A DNA stretch of 60,663 nt from an uncultured Bacteroidota bacterium (GTDB lineage: Bacteria; Bacteroidota; Bacteroidia; Bacteroidales; P3): positions 1 through 60,663 of the forward strand of contig CACWPQ010000016.1 in the NCBI GenBank assembly GCA_902762805.1. The letters run 5' to 3'. Position numbers and translations under genes: made by a program. Below the pieces are notes generated by a model. It searched no databases and was not told the origin of the DNA. It was given only the letters and a program-made list of their open reading frames with translations. Every line of letters starts with the position of its first letter. The stretch's first letter is position 1. Positions 45,865-60,636 of this stretch are shown here, in pieces.

Positions 45865-45884
45865 ATCTGGTCTATGTCGCTACA

Positions 45885-46238
45885 TTACTCCTGACCAATC
45901 TCATCAAGAAACCTTCTCACTTCCGATTTAAGATAAGGAATATCCTCTTCGACGACATTCCATACGATACGGAAACTGATTTTATAGTAGTCGTGCACAA
46001 GAATGTGTCTCATTTTTTCTATTTGATTCCAATTGACCGTTGTGTGACTGGCTTTGAATTCATGCGTGAGTTTGTATGCAGTCTCGCCAACAATCTGGAC
46101 ATTGTAAACCGTCGCATGAAGCCTCATACTATCGGCCACAAGCTGTGCATACGAAATTCCCTGAGTATATTCTTCGATTTTGTCGATGGCCATCAGGATA
46201 TGCTCCAGTCGGCCGGGATCACGCTCGGGGTCTCTCAT
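45885..46238 (-). CDS. hepT: HepT-like toxin (DUF86)
   Basis: 117 residues. The HEPN-type RNase motif R-x4-H-x-Y is intact: Arg77, His82, Tyr84 in 'RHILVHDY'. In described MntA/HepT pairs the toxin cleaves RNA and the partner adds AMP to this tyrosine to silence it. The start overlaps the 3' end of mntA by 20 bases, the usual arrangement. A terminator follows. Base composition is lower in GC than the neighbouring rpoC, consistent with mobility. Confidence 0.9.
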   Translation of the reverse strand: MRDPERDPGRLEHILMAIDKIEEYTQGISYAQLVADSMRLHATVYNVQIVGETAYKLTHEFKASHTTVNWNQIEKMRHILVHDYYKISFRIVWNVVEEDIPYLKSEVRRFLDEIGQE

Positions 46239-46521
46239 AGATTAGTTTTTTGTCGCGGTTGGCGGTTCTTTCGGCAAAGGGCAGCAGGGCACCATCTTCG
46301 ACCAGGTCCACTTCGCGGTGCAAGAGGTTCTCCAAGTCGATTGTCATAGCGGCATATTTGAGCAGACCTATTTTAGCGTTCTCATGATCGAACACCACCA
46401 GGAGGTCAATGTCGCTGTCGGGGCGTTCCTCGCCACGGGCAAACGACCCAAAGACCCACGCCTTGAGTACAGGCTGGGTGGCGAAATAGTCGCATATCTG
46501 CTGCTGCATCTTGCTGTCCAT
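46219..46521 (-). CDS. mntA: MntA-like nucleotidyltransferase antitoxin
   Basis: 100 residues from the ATG at 46521; the frame upstream of it reads through the promoter. The minimal nucleotidyltransferase signature GS-x10-D-x-D is complete (Gly25, Ser26, Asp37, Asp39 in 'FGSFARGEERPDSDIDLLV'), and 'HREVDLV' supplies the third acidic residue. It is expected to AMPylate HepT. The promoter is so close that the mRNA should have almost no leader. Confidence 0.9.
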   Translation of the reverse strand: MDSKMQQQICDYFATQPVLKAWVFGSFARGEERPDSDIDLLVVFDHENAKIGLLKYAAMTIDLENLLHREVDLVEDGALLPFAERTANRDKKLIYERPRA

Positions 46522-46529
46522 ATCGAGTG

Positions 46530-46560
46530 CAAAGATACGAACTTTTTTGAAACTGGCAAA
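46530..46560 (-). promoter_or_regulatory. Bacteroidetes-type promoter of mntA-hepT
   Basis: Minus strand: TTTG at 46560-46557, a 19-base spacer, TATCTTTG at 46537-46530, a perfect match. Only 8 bases separate the -7 box from the ATG at 46521, which implies a leaderless or nearly leaderless message. Confidence 0.85.
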
Positions 46561-46581
46561 ATAATATTTTCGACATGGCAA

Positions 46582-46616
46582 AGAAAAAGGGGTCCGGACC
46601 GATGGTCGGACCCCTT
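46582..46616 (-). terminator. Terminator after rpoC
   Basis: A stem of 13 pairs with one bulged base (46587-46600 with 46604-46616) and a 3-base loop. On the minus strand it is followed by TTTCTTTGCC. It closes the long secE-rpoC transcript 24 bases after the rpoC stop. Confidence 0.8.
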
Positions 46617-46639
46617 GGGGGTTGGCTTCCGCGGAGGGG

Positions 46640-51115
<4,476 letters not shown>

Positions 51116-51138
51116 TTTATTCTCTTCTTAGTAAAGAA

Positions 51139-54100
51139 TTAATCAAACGTAACCTCCAGACCCAGGCCACGGAGCTCGTGGACAAGGACGTTGAACGACT
51201 CGGGGATGCCCGGTATCGGCATGTTGTCACCCTTGACGATGGACTCATAGGCCTTTGCGCGACCCACTACATCGTCGGACTTGACGGTGAGAACCTCCTG
51301 CAGGACATGCGATGCCCCGTAAGCCTCGAGTGCCCAGACCTCCATCTCACCGAAGCGCTGACCACCGAAGTTGGCTTTACCGCCAAGGGGTTGCTGGGTG
51401 ATGAGGGAGTACGGTCCGATGGAACGGGCGTGCATCTTGTCGTCAATCATGTGGTGCAGCTTGAGCATGTAGATATAGCCTACGGTGGCCGGCTGGTCAA
51501 AGCGGTCGCCAGTTTCACCATCATAGAGGTAGGTACGGCCGTTCTCCGGGAGACCTGCCTCACGCATGTAGCCATTGATTTGCTCAAGGGTGGCGCCGTC
51601 GAAAATGGGGGTCTTGAAACGCTTGTTGAGCTTTTTGCCAGCCCAGCCGAGCACGGTCTCATAAATCTGACCCAAGTTCATGCGCGAAGGCACACCAAGA
51701 GGATTGAGGACAATGTCAACCGGGGTGCCGTCAGCGAGGAATGGCATATCTTCGGCACGGACTATCTTGGAGACAATACCCTTGTTGCCGTGGCGGCCAG
51801 CCATCTTGTCACCAATGCGGAGCTTGCGCTTCATGGCAATATAGACCTTGGCCATTTGGACAATACCGCTGGGGAGTTCGTCGCCAACGGTGAGGGCAAA
51901 CTTGTTGCGAGTGAAACGACCGGAAATCTCGCGGTACTTGATATTATAGTTGTTCAACAACTCTTTTATCAGAGCGTTAGTCTCTTTATCGGTAGTCCAC
52001 TTGTTGGGGCTGACCTCCGTGTAGTCGATGGTCTTGAGGGTCTTGGCGGAGAACTTGACCTTCTTGGGAATAAGCTCCTCTCGATGGTTGGTATAGACAC
52101 CATTGGAGACCTTGCCGTTGAGGAGAATCAGAAGGCGAGAGATAAGTTTGTCCTTCAGCTCCTCGCACTCGAATTTATACTCCTCTTCAGGCTTAGCAAG
52201 AAGTTCTTTCTCCTTGGCACGGGCCTTACGGTCACGAATGACGCGAGCAAAAGTTTTTTTATCGATGACCACACCTTGCATCGAAGGCGGCACCTTGAGC
52301 GAAGCATCCTTCACATCGCCAGCCTTGTCGCCGAAGATGGCGCGGAGCAATTTCTCTTCGGGGGTGGGGTCGGACTCGCCCTTTGGCGTAATCTTACCAA
52401 TCAGGATGTCGCCCTCCTTGACCTCGGCACCGATACGGATGATGCCGTTCTCGTCAAGGTCTTTGGTGGCGTCATTACCCACATTGGGAATGTCGCGAGT
52501 GAGTTCCTCGTTGCCACGCTTGGTCTCACGCACCTCGAGGGTGAATTCCTCAACGTGGACAGAAGTGAAAATATCTTCGCGCACAACGCGCTCGGAGATT
52601 ACGACGGCATCCTCGAAGTTGTAGCCCTTCCAAGGCATGAAGGCTACCATCATATTGCGACCAAGCGCCAACTCACCGGCTTGGGTTGCATAGCCTTCGC
52701 AGAGTACCTGACCTTTCTTGACCTTGTCGCCCTTCCTGACGATGGGGCGGAGGTTGATTGAAGTGGAATGGTTGGTGCGCTGATATTTGGTCAGACGATA
52801 TTCCTTGACGTCATCATCGAAGGAGACCAATCTGTCTTTCTCTGTACGATTATGGCGGATGACAACCTTGGTGGAATCGACAAATTCCACAACACCGTCT
52901 GCCTCGGCATTGAGCAGCACACGGCTGTCATGAGCAACAGCCTCCTCAATACCGGTACCAACAATGGGGATTTCGGGATTGAGCAGCGGCACAGCCTGAC
53001 GCATCATGTTGGAACCCATCAGTGCACGGTTAGCGTCATCGTGCTCGAGGAAGGGGATGAGGGATGCGGCAATCGAAGCAATCTGATTGGATGCAATATC
53101 GATGAGGTCAATCTCATCGGGCGAAACGATGGGGAAGTCCGCCTGACGACGGGCTTTCACGCGGCCTTCTGTGATGTTACCCTCGGCATCTTGCTGAGTA
53201 GTGGCTTGAGCCACAGTTTTACTCTCTTCGGCCTCGGCGGAGAGATAGACAGGTTCTTCATTGAGTTGAACCTGACCCTTAACTACGCGCTGATAAGGAG
53301 TCTCAATGAAACCGAGCTCGTTAATCTTAGCGTAAACGCAGAGGGAGGAGATAAGGCCGATGTTCGGGCCTTCAGGGGTCTCGATAGTACAGAGACGTCC
53401 ATAGTGGGTATAGTGTACGTCACGAACCTCAAAGCCTGCACGTTCGCGAGAAAGACCACCAGGACCGAGTGCCGAGATACGGCGCTTGTGGGTCAATTCA
53501 GCCAGAGGGTTGGTCTGATCCATGAACTGGCTCAACTGGTTGGTACCAAAAAACGAGTTGATAACCGAAGAAAGAGTCTTGGCATTGATGAGTTCGGTGG
53601 GGGTGAACACCTCATTGTCGCGCACATTCATGCGCTCGCGAATGGTGCGAGACATACGAGCAAGACCCACACCAAACTGGTTGGAGAGCTGCTCGCCTAC
53701 AGTACGGATGCGACGATTCGACAAGTGGTCGATATCATCCACTTCGGCCTTTTGGTTGATAAGTTCGACGAGATACTTAATAATCGAGGTAATATCCTCC
53801 TTGGTCAGAACTCTGACGTTGTCTGCAACATCCAAATTCAGCTTGGTGTTGATTCTGTAGCGACCCACATCACCTAAATCGTAACGCTTCTCGGAGAAGA
53901 AAAGCTTCTCAATAATGCTGCGGGCAGTCTCCTCGTCTGGTGGCTCGGCATTGCGGAGCTGACGATAAATGTACTCGCAGGCTTCCTTGGCATTATTGGC
54001 CGTATCCTTGCGAAGGGTGTTGTAGATAACGGAATAGTCAATACCATCTCTGTCTTCAGTCTTGATCAGTATCGACTTGATGTCCAAATTGAGGATCTTC

Positions 54101-55041
54101 TCAACATGCTCCTCCGAGAGCTCCACATCGCGCTCTATGATTACCTCGGTGCGCTCCATAGAGACCACCTCGCCAGTATCCTCATCTACAAAGTCTTCGG
54201 TCCAAGACTCAACAACGCGTGCAGCAAGTTGTTTGCCAAGAACTTTTTTAAGGTTGGTCTTAGTGACCTTTACCTCTTCGGCGAGCTGGAAAATGTCAAG
54301 AATATCTTTATCTGTTTCGAAACCAATAGCACGGAGCAACGTAGTGATGGGAAGCTTCTTCTTGCGGTCGATATAAGCGTACATCACATTGTTGATGTCC
54401 GTGGTAAACTCCATCCATGACCCTTTGAATGGAATGATACGAGCCGAATAGAGCTGCGTACCGTTAGAGTGGAATTGGGTGCCAAAAAAGACACCAGGCG
54501 AGCGGTGCAACTGCGAAACAACCACACGCTCAGCTCCATTGATAACAAACGTCCCCTTGGGGGTCATGTAAGGAATCATGCCCAGATACACGTGTTGCTC
54601 CACCGTTTGGAAGTCTTCGTTCTCTGGGTCCTTGCAACTCAACTTCATCTTGGCTTTGAGAGGCACACTATAAGTGAGACCACGTTCAATGCACTCCTCA
54701 ATGGTATAGCGAGGAGGATCTATGTAATAATCCAAGAATTCGAGTTCAAAATTGTTTCGCGCATCCGTGATGGGGAAGTTTTCTTTAAAAACCTTAAACA
54801 AGCCTTCCTCCAATCGGTTGTCGGGATTGGTTTCAATCTGGAAGAAATCTCTGAAAGACTTGACCTGAATATCAAGGAAATCCGGATAGTCAAACTTTCG
54901 TACCGACGCGAAATTTACTACTGTGGGTTCTTTTTTTGCCAAGGGACTAATAATTATTCGTGTTCTATAATTGATCGCGAGTGATGAGAGGGTGTCCCAT
55001 TGAAGGGAATGAAGAGCTGATGGAACGGACTTAAAATCCAT
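51139..55041 (-). CDS. rpoB: DNA-directed RNA polymerase beta subunit
   Basis: 1300 residues from the ATG at 55041. The rifampicin-binding segment is '[19 protein letters not shown]' followed by 'ISALGPGG', with the residues usual for sensitive enzymes. Later conserved blocks include '[18 protein letters not shown]' and '[12 protein letters not shown]'. The first about 40 residues look like translated leader rather than protein: family similarity starts at '[15 protein letters not shown]'. A TTG at 54942 ('[14 protein letters not shown]') may be the true start. A strong hairpin lies 8 bases upstream of the ATG. It is part of the rplKAJL-rpoBC operon. Confidence 0.98.
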   Translation of the reverse strand: MDFKSVPSALHSLQWDTLSSLAINYRTRIIISPLAKKEPTVVNFASVRKFDYPDFLDIQVKSFRDFFQIETNPDNRLEEGLFKVFKENFPITDARNNFELEFLDYYIDPPRYTIEECIERGLTYSVPLKAKMKLSCKDPENEDFQTVEQHVYLGMIPYMTPKGTFVINGAERVVVSQLHRSPGVFFGTQFHSNGTQLYSARIIPFKGSWMEFTTDINNVMYAYIDRKKKLPITTLLRAIGFETDKDILDIFQLAEEVKVTKTNLKKVLGKQLAARVVESWTEDFVDEDTGEVVSMERTEVIIERDVELSEEHVEKILNLDIKSILIKTEDRDGIDYSVIYNTLRKDTANNAKEACEYIYRQLRNAEPPDEETARSIIEKLFFSEKRYDLGDVGRYRINTKLNLDVADNVRVLTKEDITSIIKYLVELINQKAEVDDIDHLSNRRIRTVGEQLSNQFGVGLARMSRTIRERMNVRDNEVFTPTELINAKTLSSVINSFFGTNQLSQFMDQTNPLAELTHKRRISALGPGGLSRERAGFEVRDVHYTHYGRLCTIETPEGPNIGLISSLCVYAKINELGFIETPYQRVVKGQVQLNEEPVYLSAEAEESKTVAQATTQQDAEGNITEGRVKARRQADFPIVSPDEIDLIDIASNQIASIAASLIPFLEHDDANRALMGSNMMRQAVPLLNPEIPIVGTGIEEAVAHDSRVLLNAEADGVVEFVDSTKVVIRHNRTEKDRLVSFDDDVKEYRLTKYQRTNHSTSINLRPIVRKGDKVKKGQVLCEGYATQAGELALGRNMMVAFMPWKGYNFEDAVVISERVVREDIFTSVHVEEFTLEVRETKRGNEELTRDIPNVGNDATKDLDENGIIRIGAEVKEGDILIGKITPKGESDPTPEEKLLRAIFGDKAGDVKDASLKVPPSMQGVVIDKKTFARVIRDRKARAKEKELLAKPEEEYKFECEELKDKLISRLLILLNGKVSNGVYTNHREELIPKKVKFSAKTLKTIDYTEVSPNKWTTDKETNALIKELLNNYNIKYREISGRFTRNKFALTVGDELPSGIVQMAKVYIAMKRKLRIGDKMAGRHGNKGIVSKIVRAEDMPFLADGTPVDIVLNPLGVPSRMNLGQIYETVLGWAGKKLNKRFKTPIFDGATLEQINGYMREAGLPENGRTYLYDGETGDRFDQPATVGYIYMLKLHHMIDDKMHARSIGPYSLITQQPLGGKANFGGQRFGEMEVWALEAYGASHVLQEVLTVKSDDVVGRAKAYESIVKGDNMPIPGIPESFNVLVHELRGLGLEVTFD

Positions 55042-55048
55042 AGTAACA

Positions 55049-55088
55049 AGGAATAGGCACTCCAGTCTGTGCTGGAGGCCCTATTCCT
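55049..55088 (-). promoter_or_regulatory. rplL-rpoB intergenic hairpin
   Basis: A long stem: 9 bp (55049-55057 with 55080-55088), a small internal loop, then 6 bp (60-65 with 72-77) and a 6-base loop. It is not followed by a T-run, so it is more likely an attenuator or RNA processing site than a full terminator. It lies between rplL and rpoB, where E. coli also has an attenuator. Confidence 0.7.
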
Positions 55089-55112
55089 CGTACTTGATAG
55101 AAAGGGGCAACC

Positions 55113-55496
55113 TTACTTGATTTCAACTTCGGCGCCGGCCTCTTCAAGGGCTTTCTTCAGGCTCTCAGCCTCATCCTTGGAGATACCTTCCTTGACGGGC
55201 TTGGGAGCACCATCGACGAGCTCTTTGGACTCTTTGAGGCCCAGGCTGGCCATGTCCTTGACGGCCTTCACAACGCCGAGCTTCTTGGTGGCATCGGGCA
55301 CACCCTTCAGGATGACGTCGAAGGAGGTCTTCTCCTCGGCGGCGGCGGCACCACCGGCGGCGGGGGCGGCGGCGACTGCAACAGCGGCGGCGGCGGGTTC
55401 GATGCCGTACTCCTCTTTCAGGACATCAGCGAGTTCTTTGACTTCTTTAACGGTAAGGTTAACCAGTTGTTCAGCGATAGCTTTGATATCTGCCAT
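55113..55496 (-). CDS. rplL: 50S ribosomal protein L7/L12
   Basis: 127 residues. The N-terminal dimerisation domain (1-35) is followed by an alanine/glycine-rich hinge ('[18 protein letters not shown]') and the C-terminal domain with '[17 protein letters not shown]' and '[19 protein letters not shown]'. It forms the flexible stalk of the ribosome that recruits elongation factors. It lies 89 bp after rplJ. Confidence 0.98.
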   Translation of the reverse strand: MADIKAIAEQLVNLTVKEVKELADVLKEEYGIEPAAAAVAVAAAPAAGGAAAAEEKTSFDVILKGVPDATKKLGVVKAVKDMASLGLKESKELVDGAPKPVKEGISKDEAESLKKALEEAGAEVEIK

Positions 55497-55585
55497 GACT
55501 TTTATTGTTTTTAAATGTTTTACTAATTTGTTAATTTAATTTGTTTTGGCTTTTTCGCGGGAGCCACCCCTGATTGATTTGTTGT

Positions 55586-56110
55586 TTAGCGTTCCTCCAA
55601 AGTCTTAAGTACACCAGTAATGGTATTTGCACCCGACTGGAGCTGCGAAAGCACGTTCTGGACGGGCGACTGCAGCAGGGCAACGACATCGGCGATGAGC
55701 TCGTTCTTGGACTTGATGTTGACAAGTTCCTCGAGGCATTCGTGGCCAATGTAGAAGCTCTCTTCCACGTAGGCACCTTTGAGAACGGGTTTGGTGGCGT
55801 TCTTCTCGGCAGCGCGGAAGTCCTTGATGAGTTTAGCGGGGGCGTTGTTGGTGTTCGAAAGCATTATGGCGGTCTCACCCTTAATCACCTGGAAGAGCTC
55901 AGAGTAGTCGAAACCGGTTTTCTCGAGCGCTTTGATGAGAAGAGTGTTTTTCACAACCTCCAGCTTGATTTCCTTGCGGAAGGCGGCACGACGCAGTTTG
56001 CTGGTCTGCACCGAGTTGAGGCCACCAATGTCAGCGATGTAGAGATTGGGGTAGGCCTTGACTTCCTCACACAGGGAGTTAATCAACTGGTCTTTGAGTT
56101 CTTTTCTCAT
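55586..56110 (-). CDS. rplJ: 50S ribosomal protein L10
   Basis: 174 residues. The rRNA-binding N-terminal part has 'YIADIGGLNSVQTSKLRRA' and 'FRKEIKLEVVKNTLLIKAL', and the C-terminal helix that holds L7/L12 ends 'ANTITGVLKTLEER'. It is the stalk base and, in many bacteria, a repressor of its own operon. It begins 23 bp after rplA. Confidence 0.97.
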   Translation of the reverse strand: MRKELKDQLINSLCEEVKAYPNLYIADIGGLNSVQTSKLRRAAFRKEIKLEVVKNTLLIKALEKTGFDYSELFQVIKGETAIMLSNTNNAPAKLIKDFRAAEKNATKPVLKGAYVEESFYIGHECLEELVNIKSKNELIADVVALLQSPVQNVLSQLQSGANTITGVLKTLEER

Positions 56111-56133
56111 AATGTTTCTTTAATTAGTTTGGG

Positions 56134-56832
56134 TTACTGCAGGGTAGCGGCTTTGGTGTCAACCTTGACGCCGGGGCTCATAGTGCTGCTGAGGGCGATG
56201 CTCTTCACATAGGTACCTTTGGCGGCACTGGGTTTGAGTTTCATGATCATCTGGAGCACTTCGCGGGCGTTGTCGACAATCTTCTGGTCGTCGAAGGAGC
56301 ACTTGGCAACGGCGGTATGGATGATACCGAACTTGTCGACTTTGAAGTCGATTTTACCGGCCTTGGCCTCTTGGACAGCCTTGCCAACTTCCATGGTAAC
56401 AGTGCCCGTCTTGGGGTTCGGCATGAGTCCACGGGGACCGAGGATACGGCCGAGGGCGCCAATCTTGGGCATGCAACTGGGCATGGTGATAATAACGTCG
56501 ACGTCGGTCCAACCGCCCTTGATCTTTTCGACGTACTCGTCGAGACCGTAGTAGTCGGCACCGGCATTCTTGGCTTCTTCCTCCTTGTCGGGGGTGCAGA
56601 GCACGAGGACGCGGACGGTCTTACCCGTGCCGTGGGGCAGGGTGACACTGCCGCGAACCATCTGGTTGGCTTTGCGGGGGTCTACGCCGAGGCGGACGTC
56701 GATATCGACCGAGGCATCGAATTTGGTGAAGGTAATCTTCTTGACGATGCTGACGGCTTCTTCGAGCGAATAGACCTTGCTACCGTCGAATTTGGCAACA
56801 GCCTCTTTTTGTTTCTTGGTTAATTTTCCCAT
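56134..56832 (-). CDS. rplA: 50S ribosomal protein L1
   Basis: 232 residues from the ATG at 56832 ('[15 protein letters not shown]'); a frame to 56859 adds nine unconvincing residues. Conserved segments are '[19 protein letters not shown]', '[14 protein letters not shown]', '[16 protein letters not shown]' and '[10 protein letters not shown]'. L1 binds 23S rRNA at the L1 stalk and often represses rplKA translation. Confidence 0.98.
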   Translation of the reverse strand: MGKLTKKQKEAVAKFDGSKVYSLEEAVSIVKKITFTKFDASVDIDVRLGVDPRKANQMVRGSVTLPHGTGKTVRVLVLCTPDKEEEAKNAGADYYGLDEYVEKIKGGWTDVDVIITMPSCMPKIGALGRILGPRGLMPNPKTGTVTMEVGKAVQEAKAGKIDFKVDKFGIIHTAVAKCSFDDQKIVDNAREVLQMIMKLKPSAAKGTYVKSIALSSTMSPGVKVDTKAATLQ

Positions 56833-56898
56833 GTTGGTCTGTTTTTGTGGTCGCCGCATAGCTCGGAGACTATGCTACCACAGGTTGATTACTCTAGT

Positions 56899-57342
56899 TT
56901 ACTTGTTGAGGGGGTTCTCGCCGGTGACGGTGATACCCATGCTGCGCGCGGTGCCAGCCACCATGCTCATGGCGCTCTCCACGGTGAAGCAGTTGAGGTC
57001 GGGCATTTTGGCTTCGGCAATTTGGCGCACTTGCTCCCAGGTGACGGAGGCGACCTTGACGCGGTTGGGTTCACCGGAACCCTTGGCGGCTTTGGACATC
57101 TCTTTCAACTGGACAGCGACAGGAGGAGTCTTCAGTACAAAGTCAAAGGACTTGTCCGTGTAGACAGTGATGATGACGGGCACCACTTTGCCGGCCATAT
57201 CCTGCGTACGGGCGTTGAACTGCTTGCAGAACTCCATGATGTTCACACCCTTGGCACCGAGAGCCGGGCCGACGGGAGGAGCGGGGTTTGCAGCACCGCC
57301 TTTGATTTGCAATTTAATCAATCCTGCAACTTCTTTTGCCAT
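56899..57342 (-). CDS. rplK: 50S ribosomal protein L11
   Basis: 147 residues. The N-terminal proline-rich segment '[18 protein letters not shown]' and '[17 protein letters not shown]' are diagnostic; the C-terminal rRNA-binding domain ends '[14 protein letters not shown]'. It binds the GTPase-associated region of 23S rRNA. It starts 33 bp after nusG. Confidence 0.98.
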   Translation of the reverse strand: MAKEVAGLIKLQIKGGAANPAPPVGPALGAKGVNIMEFCKQFNARTQDMAGKVVPVIITVYTDKSFDFVLKTPPVAVQLKEMSKAAKGSGEPNRVKVASVTWEQVRQIAEAKMPDLNCFTVESAMSMVAGTARSMGITVTGENPLNK

Positions 57343-57375
57343 TGAATTAAATTTTAAATAGGGTTAGTTAATCGG

Positions 57376-57921
57376 TTACTGTTCTTTTTCCACTTGGGAG
57401 AAGCTGAGTTCGAGGGGTGTCTTGCGACCGAAAATCTTGACCGTAACTTTCAATTTCTTCTTTTCCTCGTTGACCTCTTCAACGACACCGGTGAAGCTGT
57501 TGAAGGCTCCATCGATGACCTTGACGTTCTCGCCGATGATGAAGTGGTCCAGGGCGTCGGCACCGTCAATCTGCTCATCCATCTTGCCGAGGATGCGGTT
57601 GATTTCGGCCTGGCGCATGGGTATAGGCTTTCCCTCGCGTTCGCGAAGGAAGTCGAGCACGTTGGGCAGACTTTGGATGACGGGGATAATCTCGTCGCGC
57701 AGGTCAGCCTCGATGATCACATAGCCGGGGAAATAGTTGCGATCCTTGACCACTTTCTTTCCGTTGCGGATGGCGACCACCTGCTCGGTAGGAATGAGAA
57801 CCGTGGGCACATCTTCACTCCAGCCACGTTTGGCCATTTCGTTTTCGATGTATTCCTTGGCTTTCTTTTCCTTGCCAGAGATGGCTCGGACTACATACCA
57901 CTTTTTTTCCTGTTGTTCCAT
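57376..57921 (-). CDS. nusG: Transcription termination/antitermination factor NusG
   Basis: 181 residues. The NGN domain begins 'KKWYVVRAISGKEKKAKEY' and contains 'KDRNYFPGYVIIEADL'. The C-terminal KOW domain has 'ENVKVIDGAFNSFTGVVEEV'. It binds RNA polymerase and couples it to the ribosome or Rho. It lies 120 bp after secE; that gap contains no gene. Confidence 0.98.
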   Translation of the reverse strand: MEQQEKKWYVVRAISGKEKKAKEYIENEMAKRGWSEDVPTVLIPTEQVVAIRNGKKVVKDRNYFPGYVIIEADLRDEIIPVIQSLPNVLDFLREREGKPIPMRQAEINRILGKMDEQIDGADALDHFIIGENVKVIDGAFNSFTGVVEEVNEEKKKLKVTVKIFGRKTPLELSFSQVEKEQ

Positions 57922-58041
57922 TTCTTAAGTAGGCGGTGTAAGGACAGTGAATATACTCGTTGACCTATCGGTTGACTGCTCATGGAGGCGTGGCTCAAAA
58001 GGATTTGGGAAGCAAGCCGCGCCCAAGGGAAGCAGGTGCAG

Positions 58042-58257
58042 CTAGCCGATGAGGTTATAGAAGTATCCTAGAAGACCCTGCCAGCTCCAGGAGTGGACAC
58101 CGAAGACGATGTCCATCGCGAAGACGAGGAGGGCGATGACAAGGGAGGCCACGGCAACGACGATGGCGCTGCTCTGTAGCTCTTTGAATGTGGGCCACGA
58201 CACTTTGTGCACAAGTTCATCGTAGCTGGACTTCACGTATTCACCAAACTTTGACAT
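58042..58257 (-). CDS. secE: Preprotein translocase subunit SecE
   Basis: 71 residues, the short form common outside enterobacteria. The amphipathic segment 'YVKSSYDELVHKVSWPTFKE' precedes one transmembrane helix (about 30-50). SecE clamps the SecY channel in the inner membrane. It lies directly after tRNA-Trp and before nusG, the usual bacterial order. Confidence 0.95.
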   Translation of the reverse strand: MSKFGEYVKSSYDELVHKVSWPTFKELQSSAIVVAVASLVIALLVFAMDIVFGVHSWSWQGLLGYFYNLIG

Positions 58258-58287
58258 GTTCTTTCTTAAACTAGTTTATCTTTTCTT

Positions 58288-58361
58288 TGGCAGGGGCAGA
58301 GAGAATCGAACTCCCAACAGCGGTTTTGGAGACCGTCATTATACCATTTAACTATGCCCCT
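58288..58361 (-). tRNA. tRNA-Trp (CCA anticodon)
   Basis: 74 bases including an encoded CCA end. The 7-bp acceptor stem AGGGGCA/TGCCCCT, the anticodon loop TCTCCAAA and the T-loop GTTCGATTC are all present. It is placed between tuf and secE, probably excised from the same transcript. Confidence 0.95.
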
Positions 58362-58365
58362 GTAT

Positions 58366-58390
58366 CAGCCGCGCCTATGCGGCGCGGCTG
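58366..58390 (-). promoter_or_regulatory. Hairpin between tuf and tRNA-Trp
   Basis: A perfect 10-bp GC-rich stem (58366-58375 with 58381-58390) with a 5-base loop, between the tuf stop and the tRNA 5' end. There is no T-run after it, so a processing site or partial terminator is more likely than a full stop. Confidence 0.6.
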
Positions 58391-58405
58391 GGGTTGTCTC
58401 GGAGT

Positions 58406-59593
<1,188 letters not shown>

Positions 59594-59712
59594 TTTTAAT
59601 ACGTATTAAATGTTAACAATAATATTAATTCACGTTCAAAGAGGGCGAGCCTAAAGGGGCTTGCGTCCTCGAAATAGTTTGTTTTCCTGCTGCACATTGG
59701 TGCAAAAAGGAG

Positions 59713-59784
<72 letters not shown>

Positions 59785-59868
59785 TTGTTTTTGTGTCACT
59801 CTCTTGCTTTTTGAGTGCCTTTTTGTTCGCGGGGCGGTGTGAGTGTGGAGGGTTGTGTCCCGCTTGTT

Positions 59869-59944
59869 TGGAGCGGAAGACGGGGCTCGAACCCGCCACC
59901 TATAGCTTGGAAGGCTATCGCTCTACCAAATGAGCTACTTCCGC
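59869..59944 (-). tRNA. tRNA-Gly (TCC anticodon)
   Basis: 76 bases including an encoded CCA. Acceptor stem GCGGAAG/CTTCCGC, anticodon arm ATAGC-CTTCCAA-GCTAT, T-loop GTTCGAGCC. Third in the four-tRNA cluster. Confidence 0.95.
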
Positions 59945-59966
59945 CTGTTGAAGTTTTGGCATTTCG

Positions 59967-60048
59967 TGGGGGAGGGTGGACTCGAACCACCGAACTCTTC
60001 CGAGGACAGATTTACAGTCTGTTGCAATTGCCGCTATGCGACTCCCCC
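59967..60048 (-). tRNA. tRNA-Tyr (GTA anticodon)
   Basis: 82 bases with the long variable arm of tRNA-Tyr. Acceptor stem GGGGGAG/CTCCCCC, anticodon arm CAGACTGTAAATCTG, T-loop GTTCGAGTC. The CCA end is not encoded. Confidence 0.95.
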
Positions 60049-60089
60049 AGGGGTGTGGATGTTCTCTGGCTGGCAGAGGGGATAATCCG

Positions 60090-60162
60090 AGCCGATGAAG
60101 GGACTCGAACCCCCGACAGGCTGATTACAAATCAGCTACTCTACCAACTGAGTTACATCGGC
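60090..60162 (-). tRNA. tRNA-Thr (TGT anticodon)
   Basis: 73 bases. Acceptor stem GCCGATG/CATCGGC, anticodon arm CTGATTTGTAATCAG, T-loop GTTCGAGTC. CCA is not encoded. First gene after the operon promoter. Confidence 0.95.
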
Positions 60163-60205
60163 TTTTCAACCTTTCAAATGTCTCTTTTTTCTCGGTTTGA
60201 GGTTG

Positions 60206-60236
60206 CAAAGATACTACTATTTTTCGTTCCGACAAA
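60206..60236 (-). promoter_or_regulatory. Bacteroidetes-type promoter of the tRNA-tuf-secE-rpoBC block
   Basis: Minus strand: TTTG at 60236-60233, a 19-base spacer, TATCTTTG at 60213-60206, a perfect match. It is about 44 bases before the 5' end of tRNA-Thr(TGT). Confidence 0.85.
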
Positions 60237-60475
60237 AGTTTTTTTGCATTTTTTTGAACATTTTTTCTTAACCGTCTGATTTTATGCGTATTGTGTTGTG
60301 AACTTTTTTTGTTTCACGGGGTGTGGGCGGGTGGCAAATGGGGGGTGGAATGGTTGCGAATGGTTCGTTTTTGGGGGATGAGGTGGTGGGCGGAATATGG
60401 GAAAGTGTATTATTGATTTGGTTTACAGAATATTATGTATTGACGGAACGATTTCAGGCCAGGGGAGGGGGATGG

Positions 60476-60559
60476 GGGGAGCGGTAGGGGAATGGTAGGG
60501 GTTCTCTAGGGTAATAGTTAGGCCTTTTCCCATTATTACCCATCGTTGGGTAAATAGGG
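60476..60559 (+). repeat. 11-bp G-tract array with palindromic tail, locus E
   Basis: G-tracts start at 60476, 60487, 60498 and 60509, 11 bp apart. Spacers are agcggta, aatggta and ttctcta. The tail matches locus A over about 40 bases (TAATAGTTAGGCCTTTTCCC and beyond), with one change in the palindrome (ATCGTTGGG for ATCGATGGG). Confidence 0.87.
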
Positions 60560-60572
60560 ATACATTTGATGA

Positions 60573-60613
60573 AAGGCCGGAGCCTCGGGCGCAATGCCCG
60601 AGGCTCCGGCTTT
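60573..60613 (-). terminator. Terminator of the T9SS cargo gene
   Basis: A perfect 15-bp stem (60576-60590 with 60596-60610) and a 5-base loop, with A-T pairs extending it. On the minus strand it ends in CTTTCATC. It lies 24 bases after the stop codon at 60637. Confidence 0.8.
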
Positions 60614-60636
60614 GTGTTGGGTTGGGAATGGCAGGG

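Larger units (their letters stand above)
45496..45884. other. Long leader and promoter region of the lipoprotein gene
   Basis: 389 bp between the lipoprotein gene and hepT. It has the hepT terminator (45824-45864) and, overlapping it, a likely promoter (TACCTTTG at 45801-45794). The roughly 290 bases from there to the ATG show no ORF and no riboswitch that I recognise. Confidence 0.55.
60163..60636. other. Intergenic region upstream of the tRNA-tuf operon
   Basis: 474 bp. It contains the operon promoter (60206-60236), an AT-rich then G-rich stretch, G-tract repeat locus E (60476-60559) and the terminator of the T9SS cargo gene (60573-60613). No ORF here looks real. Confidence 0.65.
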
